Source: Glycine soja
Taxonomy: Eukaryota > Streptophyta > Magnoliopsida > Fabales > Fabaceae
Direction: 5' to 3'
Assembly: GCF_004193775.1 (NCBI RefSeq)
Contig: NC_041016.1
Span: 48,732,767 to 48,796,766 of the forward strand
DNA: 64,000 nucleotides
Part shown: in pieces, positions 18,351-29,326 of the stretch
Layout of the letters: each line of letters opens with the position of its first letter
Position numbering within the stretch: position 1 is the first letter of the stretch
Translations under genes and position numbers: made by a program
Notes under the pieces: model-generated
What the model saw: only the letters and a program-made list of their open reading frames with translations
Database searches by the model: none
What the model was told of the DNA's origin: nothing

Positions 18351-18374
18351 AACCTCCCCCATTTTAGTGTAATT
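18329..18374 (-). other. Perfect 15 bp hairpin around the polypurine tract/LTR junction
   Basis: AATTACACTAAAATG at 18329-18343 and its exact reverse complement at 18360-18374 enclose a 16-nt loop. The loop holds the end of the LTR and most of the polypurine tract. One arm is in the LTR and the other in the internal region, so the structure forms only at the 3' LTR. The functional meaning is inference. Confidence 0.85.
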
Positions 18375-18879
18375 ACCGATCAAATCACCAAAGTCATAAC
18401 ATACCACAAACTACTGCATAGATGAAATATCGTGACGATTGAATTTCATCTTAGCAAATTACACGTTTCAAATATTCGAATATCAGGGTGTCACTAAGGA
18501 TTGAACCCTTTCTATTCATAATGAATACATGAAGATAATCTGCACAATAGTTTATAACATTACTCTTGCTCGACACTAGTTTTACTAGCCTGTGTCCCTA
18601 TCCTTCATAAGCATATCAAAGCCAAGTCCCAGCTTCTTGAAGCGGCTAAACTTCATGCTTATATAGGTAGTCCTTTTCTTTCTTGCACCTGCAAATGCAA
18701 TTTTTCAAAAGAACCATTGAGAAGTTATACTTCAACCTCCTTAACTTGCAGAACCGAACACATACCTTTTGGGATACTTTCGATGATGTGTTCCAATCTC
18801 TACATGTTAAGCTTTCCACATTGAATTCAGCACCTAATGTCATATTAGATGGGAATTGGGTATCTTAACATAAGAGATT

Positions 18880-21423
18880 TCAGATGGACTTTAATCCTAA
18901 TCCCACAGCCGACCTTTTCACGAGATCTCTACTTAACCCTTTGGTTAAATGATCGGCCAAATTATGCTGAGTTCTCACAAACTCCACTGATATCACACCA
19001 TGCATGATTAACTCCCGAACCATGTTGTGTCTAACACCCAAGTGTCTAGACTTCCCATTATACACTTGACTATATGCCTTAGCCAAAGTTGCCTGACTAT
19101 CACACCTGATAGACATGGGAGGTATAGGTTTGGGCCACAATGGAATCTCATAGATCATATTTCTTAGCCACTCAACTTCTTTACCAGCTGCTGCTAAAGC
19201 TACAAATTCAGATTCCATTGTTGAATTTGTAATGCAGGTCTGTTTCTTGGATGCCCAAGAGATAGCACCTCCTCCAAGGAGGAATACCCAACCACTTGTG
19301 GATGAATAATCCTCCATATTGGTTATCCAACTTGCATCAGAGTAACCTTCAATAACCGAAGGAAATCCAGTATATGTCAAACCATAATCAATGGTTCCCT
19401 TTAAGTATTTGAATACTCTATTCATAGCTTGCCAATGATGAGAACTAGGATTACTTGTAAACCTACTGAGTTTAGCAACAGCATAAGCTATATCAGGCCT
19501 AGTACTAATCATTGCATACATGAGTGATCCTATCGCCCTTGAGTATTCAAGTTGAGACACTGCTACACCTTTATTAGGTAATAGCTTCAGGTTAGGATCA
19601 ATGGGAGTACTTACCGGAGAACAATCTTTAAAATTAAATTTCTCCAATATCTTCTCAATATAATGTGATTGAGAGATGGAAATACCATTATTTCCACGTT
19701 TGATCTTTATTCCTAAGATCACATCCGCCTCCCCCATATCTTTCATATCAAACTTAGAAGACAAAAATGCCTTAGTTTCATCAACTTGATCTTGGTCGGT
19801 ACCAAAGATCAACATGTCGTCTACATACAGACAAATGATAACTCCTTTGCCATGAGTATCAAACTTGCTGTATAGACATTTATCTGCTTGGTTTATAACA
19901 AAACCACTAGACAACACAACCTCATCAAATTTTTGATGCCATTGCTTAGGCGCTTGTTTCAAGCCATAAAGAGATTTCATCAGTTTACACACCTTATTTT
20001 CATTTCCTGGCATAACAAACCCTTCAGGTTGTTTCATGTATATCTCTTCATCCAATTCACCATTTAAGAATGCAGTTTTCACATCCATTTGGTGAATCAT
20101 CAGATTGTGGATAGCAGCAAGTGCTAACAACAGTCTAATAGTGGATATCCTAGCAACATGAGCATATGTATCGAAAAAATCAATACCCTCCTTTTGCCTA
20201 AAACCTTGGATAACCAATCTGGCTTTGTACTTGTCAACAGTACCATCCACTTTCATCTTTCTCCTAAAGATCATCTTACATCCTAATGACTTACATCCAG
20301 GAGGTAAATCAACCAATTTCCAGGTATTATTTTGCATGATGGAATCCATCTCACTTTGGATTGCTTCTTTCCAAAATACAGCATCCCTTGAAGCCATTGC
20401 TTCACTAAAAGTCTTTGGGTCTTCCTCAACATTAAGGCAATATTGATATTGAAATTGAATATCATTCCTTGACCCTTCAACCAAATAGAGTTGAAAGTCA
20501 TCACCAAATGACTTAGCTTTTCTTACTCTCGTACTCTTTCTAGTTTCAGTACTAGTTAAAGGTATATCCTCAATATTAACTGAGACTTTCGACATGGAAT
20601 TCATGTCCTTTGGCCTAGGTATAGATGTAAACCTTTGTTCATCAAAGATAGCATCTCGTGACTCTATAACCGAGTTCACAGCAACAGAATCATTAGATTC
20701 TAGCACATAGAATCTATATACTTTAGAATGTTCAGCATATCCAATAAATATGCAATCTATACCTCTTTCACCTATGGTTTTCCTTTTAGGTTCTGTAAGC
20801 CTGACTACAGCCCTACATCCCCAAATTTTGAGATAACTCAAATTTGGTGTCTTTTTGTGCCAAAGTTCATATGGGGTAACCTTATTCCTTTTGTTAGGAA
20901 TTCGGTTCAACAAGTAACAGGCTGTCAACATAGCCTCACCCCAAAATCCTTCACTTAAACCCGAATAGGATAACATGGAATTCACCATTTCTTTCAAGGT
21001 TCTATTCTTCCTTTCAGCTACACCATTCTGTTGTGGTGTATAGGGAGCTGTAGTTTGATGCATTATTCCAGTAGATTGAAAATAAACCAGATCATAATAC
21101 TCACCTCCCCTATCCGTACGAAGAGTTTTGATTAGCCCATTTTGATGAAGTTCTACCTCTTTCTTATAAATTTTAAATTTATCAAGAGCTTCATCTTTTG
21201 TATTTAATAAATATACATAACAATACCTTGATGCATCATCAATAAACGTAACAAGATATTTTTTATGACCTAATGATGGAGTAGCATGCAAATCACACAA
21301 ATCACTATGAATAAGGTCTAAGACTTTAGTCTCACTTTTAACATCCTTAAAAGGTTTCCTAGTGATCTTGGTCAACATGCAAGTTTTGCATTTTTCAAGG
21401 TTCATATCAAAAGGAGGAATCAT
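18880..21423 (-). CDS. Copia pol part: integrase, reverse transcriptase, RNase H
   Basis: An uninterrupted frame of 847 codons. It carries the end of the GAG-pre-integrase zinc region (CKTCMLTK), the integrase core ([47 protein letters not shown]), the copia reverse transcriptase ([50 protein letters not shown] with the YVDD catalytic box) and RNase H ([35 protein letters not shown]). These enzymes copy element RNA to DNA in virus-like particles and insert it. The frame differs by one position from the protease frame upstream, so without recoding or a repaired parent it would not be made as a gag-pol fusion. Confidence 0.93.
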   Translation of the reverse strand: MIPPFDMNLEKCKTCMLTKITRKPFKDVKSETKVLDLIHSDLCDLHATPSLGHKKYLVTFIDDASRYCYVYLLNTKDEALDKFKIYKKEVELHQNGLIKTLRTDRGGEYYDLVYFQSTGIMHQTTAPYTPQQNGVAERKNRTLKEMVNSMLSYSGLSEGFWGEAMLTACYLLNRIPNKRNKVTPYELWHKKTPNLSYLKIWGCRAVVRLTEPKRKTIGERGIDCIFIGYAEHSKVYRFYVLESNDSVAVNSVIESRDAIFDEQRFTSIPRPKDMNSMSKVSVNIEDIPLTSTETRKSTRVRKAKSFGDDFQLYLVEGSRNDIQFQYQYCLNVEEDPKTFSEAMASRDAVFWKEAIQSEMDSIMQNNTWKLVDLPPGCKSLGCKMIFRRKMKVDGTVDKYKARLVIQGFRQKEGIDFFDTYAHVARISTIRLLLALAAIHNLMIHQMDVKTAFLNGELDEEIYMKQPEGFVMPGNENKVCKLMKSLYGLKQAPKQWHQKFDEVVLSSGFVINQADKCLYSKFDTHGKGVIICLYVDDMLIFGTDQDQVDETKAFLSSKFDMKDMGEADVILGIKIKRGNNGISISQSHYIEKILEKFNFKDCSPVSTPIDPNLKLLPNKGVAVSQLEYSRAIGSLMYAMISTRPDIAYAVAKLSRFTSNPSSHHWQAMNRVFKYLKGTIDYGLTYTGFPSVIEGYSDASWITNMEDYSSTSGWVFLLGGGAISWASKKQTCITNSTMESEFVALAAAGKEVEWLRNMIYEIPLWPKPIPPMSIRCDSQATLAKAYSQVYNGKSRHLGVRHNMVRELIMHGVISVEFVRTQHNLADHLTKGLSRDLVKRSAVGLGLKSI

Positions 21424-21946
21424 ACTTGTTTTTTGACATATCTTTTAATCTTTTGTAATGAACATGTCCTAATCTAGCATGCCAAATTTCTGATTTTGTC
21501 ATATTAGTTATAGAACTACACGAGGCCATACAAACAGATTCATGAACAAAAGGAACATCAATGTTTAATTTAAACATTCCATTACAACGATAACCAAATC
21601 CAACAAACGAACCATGTCTTGACAAGATGTACTTGTCACTTTCAAGTACTTGCTTGAAACCACAATTATTTAAAACCATACCAGACAATAAGTTCTTACG
21701 AATACCAGGTACAAATAAGACATTATCCAAATACAAACTTTTTCCGGAAGTAAAAACTAAATTCACACAACCTAATCCTAGGATTGGTTCAGTTGCAACA
21801 TTGCCCATCTTCACAATAGAGCCATCATCGATTGGTCTAAATTCCTTGAACCAACGACGATCTTTGCACACATGGCTTGTTGCTCCCGAATCAAACCACC
21901 AAGCAACGTCATCATCCTTGTTGCTTTTCAGGATCATTAGACCCAC
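21407..21946 (-). CDS. Copia protease and GAG-pre-integrase region
   Basis: The aspartic protease active site DSGATSH follows AWWF near the start. Downstream are the conserved [16 protein letters not shown] block and the GAG-pre-integrase motif [19 protein letters not shown]. The frame opens without an ATG and overlaps the gag frame by about 35 nt in another phase. It stops at 21407 just after entering the pol overlap, again in a different phase. Copia elements normally make one polyprotein, so both phase changes look like single-base lesions. Confidence 0.88.
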   Translation of the reverse strand: MGLMILKSNKDDDVAWWFDSGATSHVCKDRRWFKEFRPIDDGSIVKMGNVATEPILGLGCVNLVFTSGKSLYLDNVLFVPGIRKNLLSGMVLNNCGFKQVLESDKYILSRHGSFVGFGYRCNGMFKLNIDVPFVHESVCMASCSSITNMTKSEIWHARLGHVHYKRLKDMSKNKYDSSF

Positions 21947-22763
21947 TTGGACCAGCCTTGTTCTTTCCTTTGAACACCCGGCAATCCCTCTTTAAATGAC
22001 CAGGTTTCCCACACTTCCAACATGACAATTTTGTCTGTTTGTTTGGACCTTTGTTCTTATTTCCTTGAAATTTTCGTTTGTTACCTTTAGCATTGTAATT
22101 TTGCTTAACTGTTCCACTTTCCTCTACCATATTAACGGAAGAGGAACCTGCTACGGTTTTATCATTGACTTTGTCAATTTCCTGAGCCCTCAGCGACTCC
22201 TCAATCATGAAATGACTACCGAGTTGAACCAGAGTCAACTCTTCCTTCTTATGTTTCAAGGTATGCTTGAAGTCTTTCCAAGAAGAAGGCAGTTTATCAA
22301 TTATAGATGAAACTGCAATGGATTCATCCATTTTCAAATCATGTTGAGTAAACTGACCCAAAATCCGCAGCAGTTCATTATATTGCTCCATAACAGGCCT
22401 CGAATCAATCATTTTGTAATTAAAGAAATTACTAACTAAGAATTTGTTACTTAAGGCATCTTCTGCCATATACTTGGATTCAAGAGAGTCCCATAATTCC
22501 TTAGCAGACTCAACATTTTGATAAATATCAAAGAGAGAGTCAGACATACCGTTCAGAATGTGTCCACGACAAATGTAATCGTCGTTCTCCCATTTCGAAC
22601 GCTTCCTTGTTTGATCCAGAGTTTCGCCTTTCATATACACCGATATCGGTGTACTCAGCACATACACCACATTCAATGTTGTCAAGAGAAAGTGCATCTT
22701 CTTCTGCCATCTTCTGAAATCCTGCCCTTCAAACTTGTCCAACTTCGCAAACTTGCTTGTCAT
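21912..22763 (-). CDS. Copia gag with zinc knuckle
   Basis: 283 aa from a good ATG (22763). It has the copia gag start (MTSKFAKLDKFEGQDFRRW), the UBN2-type capsid body (LWDSLESKYMAEDALSNKFL, HFMIEESLRAQE) and a perfect CCHC knuckle CWKCGKPGHLKRDC near residue 248. Gag forms the virus-like particle and binds element RNA. It ends with a stop in the linker before the protease. Confidence 0.92.
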   Translation of the reverse strand: MTSKFAKLDKFEGQDFRRWQKKMHFLLTTLNVVYVLSTPISVYMKGETLDQTRKRSKWENDDYICRGHILNGMSDSLFDIYQNVESAKELWDSLESKYMAEDALSNKFLVSNFFNYKMIDSRPVMEQYNELLRILGQFTQHDLKMDESIAVSSIIDKLPSSWKDFKHTLKHKKEELTLVQLGSHFMIEESLRAQEIDKVNDKTVAGSSSVNMVEESGTVKQNYNAKGNKRKFQGNKNKGPNKQTKLSCWKCGKPGHLKRDCRVFKGKNKAGPSGSNDPEKQQG

Positions 22764-22786
22764 CTTCGAACTATCGTTCGTTATCT

Positions 22787-22890
22787 CGAAAAATTTGATT
22801 CAATCTTTTGTTGGTTAATTTTGAAAATCGAGATAATCCTGGATAAATCTGAAGTCGTGTATAAACACTTTCAGATTGAATCAAATTTCG
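22787..22890 (-). other. LTR-to-primer-site inverted repeat in copia element 1
   Basis: The internal sequence directly next to the 5' LTR (22806-22787, minus strand) is the reverse complement of 22890-22873 inside the LTR. It has 16 exact pairs (AAATTTGATTCAATCT on the plus strand at the internal arm) plus CGA after a 2-nt bulge. It occupies the primer-binding position, where a tRNA match is absent. Confidence 0.8.
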
Positions 22891-23241
22891 GGGTTCAACC
22901 AAAATTGTTCAATCGGATAAAATCAGAAGATTATAATTCAAGAGTTTTGTTTTGGTCTTGTGAGTTTTTCACATATTATGCTTTCTGAACCAGGATGATT
23001 ATTTATAATCAAAGAACAGGTGGTTTTTGGCGGTTGATGGAAGTTATTTATTTTTAAAAAAATTGCCGTTAATGGAAGTTTTAGTAACTTCCATGTAACT
23101 TCCAATCGTTGATGGAAGTTAGTAACTTCCATGTAACTTCCAACCTTTTGCCTAAACCGAACATCTCGTTATTACATTAAAACAAGCGTGCACTCTTATT
23201 TTAACACAATAAAGAGATCAATTACACTAAAATGTCCAACA
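22809..23241 (-). repeat. 5' LTR of copia element 1
   Basis: 433 bp with the element promoter. On the minus strand TTTTATCC near 22922-22915 is the best TATA-like word. A start ~30 nt downstream would fall near 22890, beside the inverted-repeat arm. Confidence 0.93.
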
Positions 23242-23246
23242 GTACA

Positions 23247-23694
23247 AGCAACACTTCATGATGATATTTTTTTTTTTTTATGAATATCCTAATTTGAGAA
23301 GGAGGAGTTCCATGGGATCGTGTGAAAGATAAAAAAGAATGCAATGGCTGAACTTGAGAAGGGAGTTCAAAGGTGTCATGCAACTTAAGGAGGAGCCATT
23401 TTAGAATCTAAAGCGTGATTCGAATGGCCCTACAAAAAAATTTGTTGAGAAGATGGACCTCTTTCCTCACAAGAAACCTGAAGAGAGGAAAAAAAACGCT
23501 TTTGAAGTCAAATTTCATAGAAAAATATAATGATGTTGCAAGCCAAAAATGGATTAAAAAAGTTGCAAACATTGTTGTTTCAAATGATATAATTTCTGTT
23601 AAGCGAGGAGATGCAAATTCTTGTCTACTTGACGGTGATCCTCCATACATGTGAGATCAAGACTAAGGTTTGGAAGAAAAATCTCAAGGAGGAG
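23247..23694 (+). pseudogene. Rest of the interrupted gag of the gag-only element, first internal copy
   Basis: Continues the 17694 gag after the nested insertion (QATLHDDIF). It is matched by 28816-29326 in the second internal copy, including the GDANSCLLDGDPPYM stretch shortly before the purine tract and LTR B. There are several frame changes and an expanded T run, so it is non-coding now. Confidence 0.65.
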
Positions 23695-24020
23695 TGTTGG
23701 CAGTTGAGATTTTTCTGTTTTAAATTAAAATATCTTTGCAGATTTTATGGTTGCTTAAAAATTACTTGTGCTAAAAAAAAGTAACTTGTAGCTGTTAGCT
23801 AATGATGCCTAGTTTTAAGTAGCCAAAATTTGCTGTTTATATCACCCAATCATGGACTTGTCAGTTTCTCTATTTGAAGCATTGTTGTAACAAGTTCAAA
23901 GTGTGCAAAACCAAGTTACAAACTTGAAATATACTAGATCAGTTTTGCCCCTATCCTCTCTCTTATTCTCTATACGTTTATATCTTGCTGTCCATATGTG
24001 CAACTTATGTTTTTCTAACA
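23695..24020 (+). repeat. LTR B of the tandem gag-only element
   Basis: 326 bp, TGTTGG...CTAACA, preceded by the purine tract CAAGGAGGAG and followed at once by a primer site. It therefore acts both as 3' LTR of the first unit and 5' LTR of the second. Homologous to 29327-29669. Confidence 0.88.
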
Positions 24021-24033
24021 TGGTATCAAGAGC
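24021..24033 (+). other. Primer binding site of the gag-only element
   Basis: TGGTATCAAGAGC directly after LTR B. It is close to the initiator-Met tRNA complement TGGTATCAGAGC, with one extra A. Confidence 0.75.
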
Positions 24034-24559
24034 ATTATTGATCCTTATGGGTAAGTGAGGGAGTGAAAACTAGAGTTAATGAGGAAGAGAAAAACCCAAG
24101 AAACAGAGTAAGAGAACCCATACAAAAAACCTTCAAACAAAACCCGTACAAAAAGTTTCAAACACAAAAGTGGCTTTCAACAGTAGTTCTTTACCTCCAG
24201 CTCCGATATTTGCAGGTTCAAAAATTTCACATGTGGGCTACGAAAATGAGAAGTTTTATCAGAGCTCAAAGTTTGTGGGTGTTGCTTTTAGAAAGGTATG
24301 AAGAGTAAAGATGAAAGGAACTTAGGGAATATTCTGTAACTGCAGAAGACTTTCTTTATTGATCTCAAAACCAGATTGCTTTTTACAAAGAGATACTAAA
24401 ATATATATATATAAAACTCCTACGGGGTAGTTGCCTAAAAAATAGAAGATAAAAAAAAAAATAAACTACTGCACGTATAGCATAACACATAGTAATGGTC
24501 CTAGAAAATAGCAACAACTTAGAAAATCTGTTTCAAGAGTCAAACAGTCAATACTCCTC

Positions 24560-27500
24560 CTTGACTCTGGAACAACATACACCAAGCCTCTGCCTCAAGA
24601 ATTCATATCTAGCTTTAGGAAGCGCCTTTGTTAGGATATCAACACTTTGTTCTTTTGTTGTGCAGTAAATTAATTCCACTTCTCCTTCCTTTTGTGCCTC
24701 CCTAAGAAAATAGAACTTTATCTTGAAGTGTTTTATTTTGTCATGAAAAACTGGGTTATTTGAAATTGAAATTGCAGCTTGATTTACAGCATCAGTTGCA
24801 GCTACATATTCTGCTTCTGCTGTGGATTGATTCCTGTTTCTTTGAATAACATGAAAAAAATTCCAAAACCAAAGCTAAAAAGATAACCTGAAGTACTTTT
24901 CATATCATCAGCACATCTAGCCCAATCAGTGTCAGAATAACCAAGAAGTCTGAAGTTTTTAACATAAAGGTATCTTATTCCAAAATCAACTGTGCCCTTA
25001 ACATATCTAAGAACTCTTTTCGCTGCCTGAAGATGAATTCTACTAGCACAGTTCATGTACCTTGATAACAAGCTTTCTGCATGCAAGATGTCAGGCCTTG
25101 ATGCACTTAAATACATTAGGCAACCTATAAGGTTCCTATACAACTTTTCATTCACTTTTTCAGCTCCATCTTCTTTGCAAAACTTCTCCTTTTGATTCAT
25201 TGGAGTTGCAGCTGGTTTGCACCCTTCCATGTTGAACTTCTTGAGAACTTCATTTGCATATTTTTTTTCTGGCAAATAAATATTTCATTTTGTTTTTGAT
25301 ACACCTGCATACCAAGAAAGAATGTCATCCTTCCAAGGTCTGTCATTTCAAAAGCATCTTTCATTTCTTCCTCGAACTTATCAATATGCTCCCTATTGCT
25401 TCCCGAAACCAGTAGATCATCAACATATAGAGATACTACAAGTATTTCACCATCAGTCTTCTTCACATATAAAGTAGATTCACTTAAACTTTTTTTGAAG
25501 CCTAAGCTCACCAAGTGTGCATCAATTCTGCTATACCATGACCACGGTGCCTATTTTAAACCATAGAAAGCTTTCCTTAATCGATATACTTTCTCCTCCT
25601 GCCCTTGAACAACGAACCCTTTAGGTTGCTCAACGAAAATTTCTTCCTCTAAGTATCCATTGAAGAAGGCTGATTTCACATCCATTTGATGTATAATCCA
25701 GCCCTTTTGTGCAGCAAGAGACATAAACATTCTTATGGTTTCTAGCATGGCAACTGGGGCAAAAGTCTCTGAAAAATCAACACCAAACACTTGAGCATAT
25801 CCTTTAACAACAAGCCTTGCCTTGTATTTGTTTATAGAACCATCTGGATTGAGCTTGGTTCTATAAACCCATTTGACACCAATCGCTTTCTTGTGGTGAG
25901 GTCTGTCCACCAGCTCCCATGTTTTATTTTTTTTCAATCAATATAAGCTCCTCCTTCATTGCATTTAATTTATCCATTTCTGATTAGCTGCAGCTTCTTC
26001 ATATCCCTCAGGCTTCATCACGGCAACATTACACCTTTGGTAGATGTCTGAAAGTTATCTGGTTCCTCTGATGGGTTCTTCATCAACATCTTCATTCTCC
26101 TTCTGAAACTCAGATCTCTTATCATTTTTCCCGTTCCAACTATCTAACTCCAGAAATTTGACATCCCTGCTGACAGTTACTTTATTGCTTTGTGGTAGGT
26201 AGATTCTGTAGGCCTTTAAAGTTGAGCTATAACCTACAAAAATTCCAGGTTCTGCTTTCTTGTCAAGTTTGTCTCTCTTTACTTGAGGTATGTAAGAGAA
26301 ACATAGGCAGCCAAATGTCTTCAGATTTGTTAGCTTTGGTTTGTAGTCGTGCCATGCTTCAAATGGAGTCTTTTTCTGCAAAGCTTTTGTTGGCAACCTA
26401 TTCAACAAAAAAATTGTTATGTGTGCAGCCTCTGCCCAAATTTTTTTTGGCAGCCCTTTGTCATGAAGTAAGCACCTTGTCATCTCCATAATTGTTCGGT
26501 TTTCCCTTTCCACAACACCATTCTATTGTGGAGTGTATGGTGTTGTCAATTGATGTTCAATGCCTGCATCTACACAAAACTTGTTAAATTTTTCAAAGGT
26601 ATATTCAGTTCCATTATCGGACCTGATCACCTGCATCTTGCATTCGCTTTGAGTTTCAACCCAAGCTTTAAACTTCATAAAGATGTCAACAACATCATAT
26701 TTAAACTTCATACAATAAATCCAACACATTCTTGAATAATCATCAATGAATGCAATATAATATTTACTGTCATTCAATGATGGTGTTTTCATGGGTCCTC
26801 CCATCTGTATGTACTAACTGCAGCTTTTGTGTAGCTCTCCAAGTCTTGTTTTGTTGAAAAGAAAGTCTAGTTTGCTTTCCATATTGGCAAACAACACATT
26901 TTGGAGGTAAATCTTCTAATTCTGGCATGTCTTTCACTATGTTGTTCTTTTTCATGAAAAGTAGTGCAACATGATGAAAGTGCCCCAATCTCTTATGCCA
27001 AAGCATTGTACTATCATCCTCTTTGTGTACAGCTGTTTGCTGCTCCTCATTTATCAAGTCCAAGGCAAAACTCTTGCCTTTCATTTGAACTTTGATCATT
27101 TTCTAAGTTGTTTGCATCTTTAATCACACAATTTTTGTACTCAAACAGTACCTTATATCCTTTCTCCAGCAGTTGAGTAACACTTAAAAGATTTTGATTA
27201 ATTTCAGGGACATATAATACATTAGAAATTAATTTCAAACCCGAGTGGCCTTCAATTGCAACCGTTCCCTTTCCTTTTACTGCAATAAGTGCTCTATTTC
27301 CAATTTTGACTTTGGAAATAGTTGTCTCGTTCAATTCTTTGAAAAACTCACGATCATAAGTCATGTGGTTTGTGCAACCACTGTCTATAAGCCAACTCTC
27401 TGTAGTGGTGTTCGTTGCAAAGAATGATGCTACAAACAGCTGCTCCTCCATAGGCTGATCTTCAGCAGCCTTGGCTTTTCCTTGTTGTTGTTGGGTCTTG

Positions 27501-28347
27501 CATATTCTTTCCACATGTCCTAATTGACCAAACTTGTGGCATTTTATGTCTGGCCTCCACCAACACTTGTTGTGTGGATGATTATTTTTTTTGCAATAGG
27601 GACAAGGTGAAAAGACACGTGTATTGCTGCTTTGGCCATTTTTGTTGCTGCTCTGCTTGTTTTTGTTATTTTTGCCTCCTTTGTAATTCACTGATCTGGC
27701 TTGAAAGGCACCCTCAACAGACCTTTCTTGCCTCATAAGCCTTCTTTGTTCTTGTGCTTGTAGTGCATTCAACAATTCTGTCAATGTAATGCTTGACAAA
27801 TCCCTTGAGTTCTTCAGAGATGCAATTGTAGCTTCAAACTTTTCAGGTATTGTGACTAGAATTTTTTGAACAATTCTAGCGTCTGAAAATTCAGTACCTA
27901 AGAGCCTTACATTATTGACTATGCCAAGAAGCCTGTCAGAGTATTCCTTAATCGTTTCTGATTCCTTCATTCTCTGCATCTCAAATCTTGAATAAAATTC
28001 AGCACCTGCATGCCTTTAACCTTTTCATTTCCTTCATACTCTTGTTTCAAAAAATCCCAAATCTTATTGGCTGTTTTTAGTGTCATTATTCTGGCTAGAA
28101 TGGTGGATGAAAATGCTGCAAGCAAAGTTGCTTTTGCTTTTGACTTTCTCTGCTTCCTTTCTTTGTGATTTTTGATTTGAGCAACCGTTGGATTATCCGA
28201 CAAGGGTTTGACTTTGTACACATCTTCAACAGCTTCCCACAAATCACTTGCATCAAGATAGGCTTCCATTTTAACAACCCAGAGATGATAATTTTTACCA
28301 TCAAATAACGGAAGTGCAATTGAAATGGATGAACCTTCTGGATTCAT
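24560..28347 (-). pseudogene. Broken copia gag-pol polyprotein
   Basis: Starts at the ATG at 28347 (MNPEGSSISIALPLFDG) and continues in pieces. Gag is at 28347-27967, then, after a frame change, gag end plus protease (DSGCTNHMT) at 27979-27047. GAG-pre-integrase (LWHKRLGHFHHVAL) is at 27099-26770, and integrase (FIDDYSRMCWIY, RSDNGTEYTFEKF) at 26804-26523. A stop follows TPYTPQ, then integrase end (ERENRTIMEMTRCLL) at 26513-26055. Reverse transcriptase ([32 protein letters not shown]) spans 25937-25197, and RNase H part (GYSDTDWA) 25275-24802. At least four frame changes or stops occur. The zinc knuckle has lost its second cysteine (CHKF for CxxC). Confidence 0.92.
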
Positions 28348-28412
28348 TCTGACCAGGTTATGTGTGTTTGTGTTTTGAATGTGGTTGGGCTCTCTCAATC
28401 TCTCAGAATAGA

Positions 28413-28424
28413 GCTCTGATACCA
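28413..28424 (-). other. Primer binding site of copia element 2
   Basis: TGGTATCAGAGC on the minus strand, three bases inside the 5' LTR. It is the standard complement to the 3' end of initiator-Met tRNA used by most plant copia elements. Confidence 0.92.
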
Positions 28425-28704
28425 ATTTGTTGCTTTTAGAAAGGTATGAAGTAAAGATGAAAGAAACTTAGGGAATATTTTGTAACTGCAGAAGGCTTTC
28501 TTTATTGATCTCAAAAGAAAATTGCTTTTTACAAAGAGATACTAAAATATATATATAAAACTCCTACTGGGTAGTTGCCTAGAAAATAGAAGATAAACAA
28601 AAAAAAAACAAACTACTGCACGTGTAGCATAACAGATAGTAATGGTCCTAAAAATAGCAACAACTTAAAAAATCTGTTTCAATAGTCAAATAGTTAATAG
28701 TGGG

Positions 28705-29326
28705 ATATAGTAGAAAATGGAAGTAACCTGACTCGATCACCTGAAAACACAATAATAGCTCAATTGAGGAGTTACAATGACGAAGTGGTAAAGCAAGACA
28801 AAGCACTTGCCATTATACAGGCAACACTACATGATGATATTTTTATGAATATCCAAATTCTTGAGATTGCAAAAGAGGCATGTGATTAGTTGAAGGAGAA
28901 GTTCCAAGGGAGTGAAAGATCAAAAAGAATGTAAGGGCTGAACTTGAGAAGGGAGTTTGAAGTTGTGAAGTTGGAAAACATGCCACTCGAGGAGGAGCCA
29001 TTTTATAATCTAAAGCGTGATTTGAATGACCCTACGAGAAAAGTTGCTGAGAAGATAGACCTCCTTGCTCACAAACAAACTTGAAGAGAAGAAGAAAATC
29101 AAGCTTTTGAAGGTAAATTTCATAGAAGAATATAATGATGTTGCAAGCAAAAAATGGATTAAGGAGGCTGCAAGAAAAAAATGGATTAAGAAAGTTGCAA
29201 GCATTCTTATTTCAAATGATATAATTTCTGTTAAGCAAGGAGATGCAAATGCTTGTCTACTTGATGGTGATCTTCCATACATGAGAGACCAAGACCAAAG
29301 TTTGGAAGAAAAATCTCAAGGAGGAG
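28705..29326 (+). pseudogene. gag remnant of the gag-only element, second internal copy
   Basis: Parallels 17810-17917 plus 23247-23694: WDIVENGSN-like start, then STIIAQLRSYNDEV-type text, a block reading LKEKFQGSERSKRM after one stop, and LDGDLPYMRD near the purine tract. In-frame stops and frame changes prevent translation as one protein. Confidence 0.65.

Larger units (their letters stand above)
17918..23241 (-). mobile_element. Young nested copia retrotransposon 1 (5,324 bp)
   Basis: Bounded by two 433 bp LTRs that are identical by eye, with TG...CA ends (TGTTGG...CCAACA) and a perfect 5 bp target duplication GTACA (17913-17917 and 23242-23246). The coding strand is minus: gag, protease, integrase, reverse transcriptase and RNase H in copia order. 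The purine tract (GGGGGAGGTT on the minus strand, 18360-18351) touches the 3' LTR. No tRNA-type TGG primer site follows the 5' LTR. The identical LTRs point to very recent insertion, but two frame breaks separate gag, protease and pol. Confidence 0.96.
24280..28699 (-). mobile_element. Nested copia retrotransposon 2 (4,420 bp, decayed)
   Basis: LTRs of 274 bp (24280-24553) and 272 bp (28428-28699) differ at roughly 20 positions by eye. A perfect 5 bp duplication GTGGG lies at 24275-24279 and 28700-28704. In coding (minus) orientation the LTRs begin TA and end CA. The primer site next to the 5' LTR is canonical. It is inserted in the gag of the second internal copy of the tandem element. The LTR divergence makes it older than copia element 1, and its polyprotein is broken. 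Confidence 0.94.

Noticed and set aside
28348..28425. Gag start upstream of MNPEGSS in copia element 2
   Set aside because: The extension has no ATG and runs into the primer binding site, so the ATG at 28347 is the better start.
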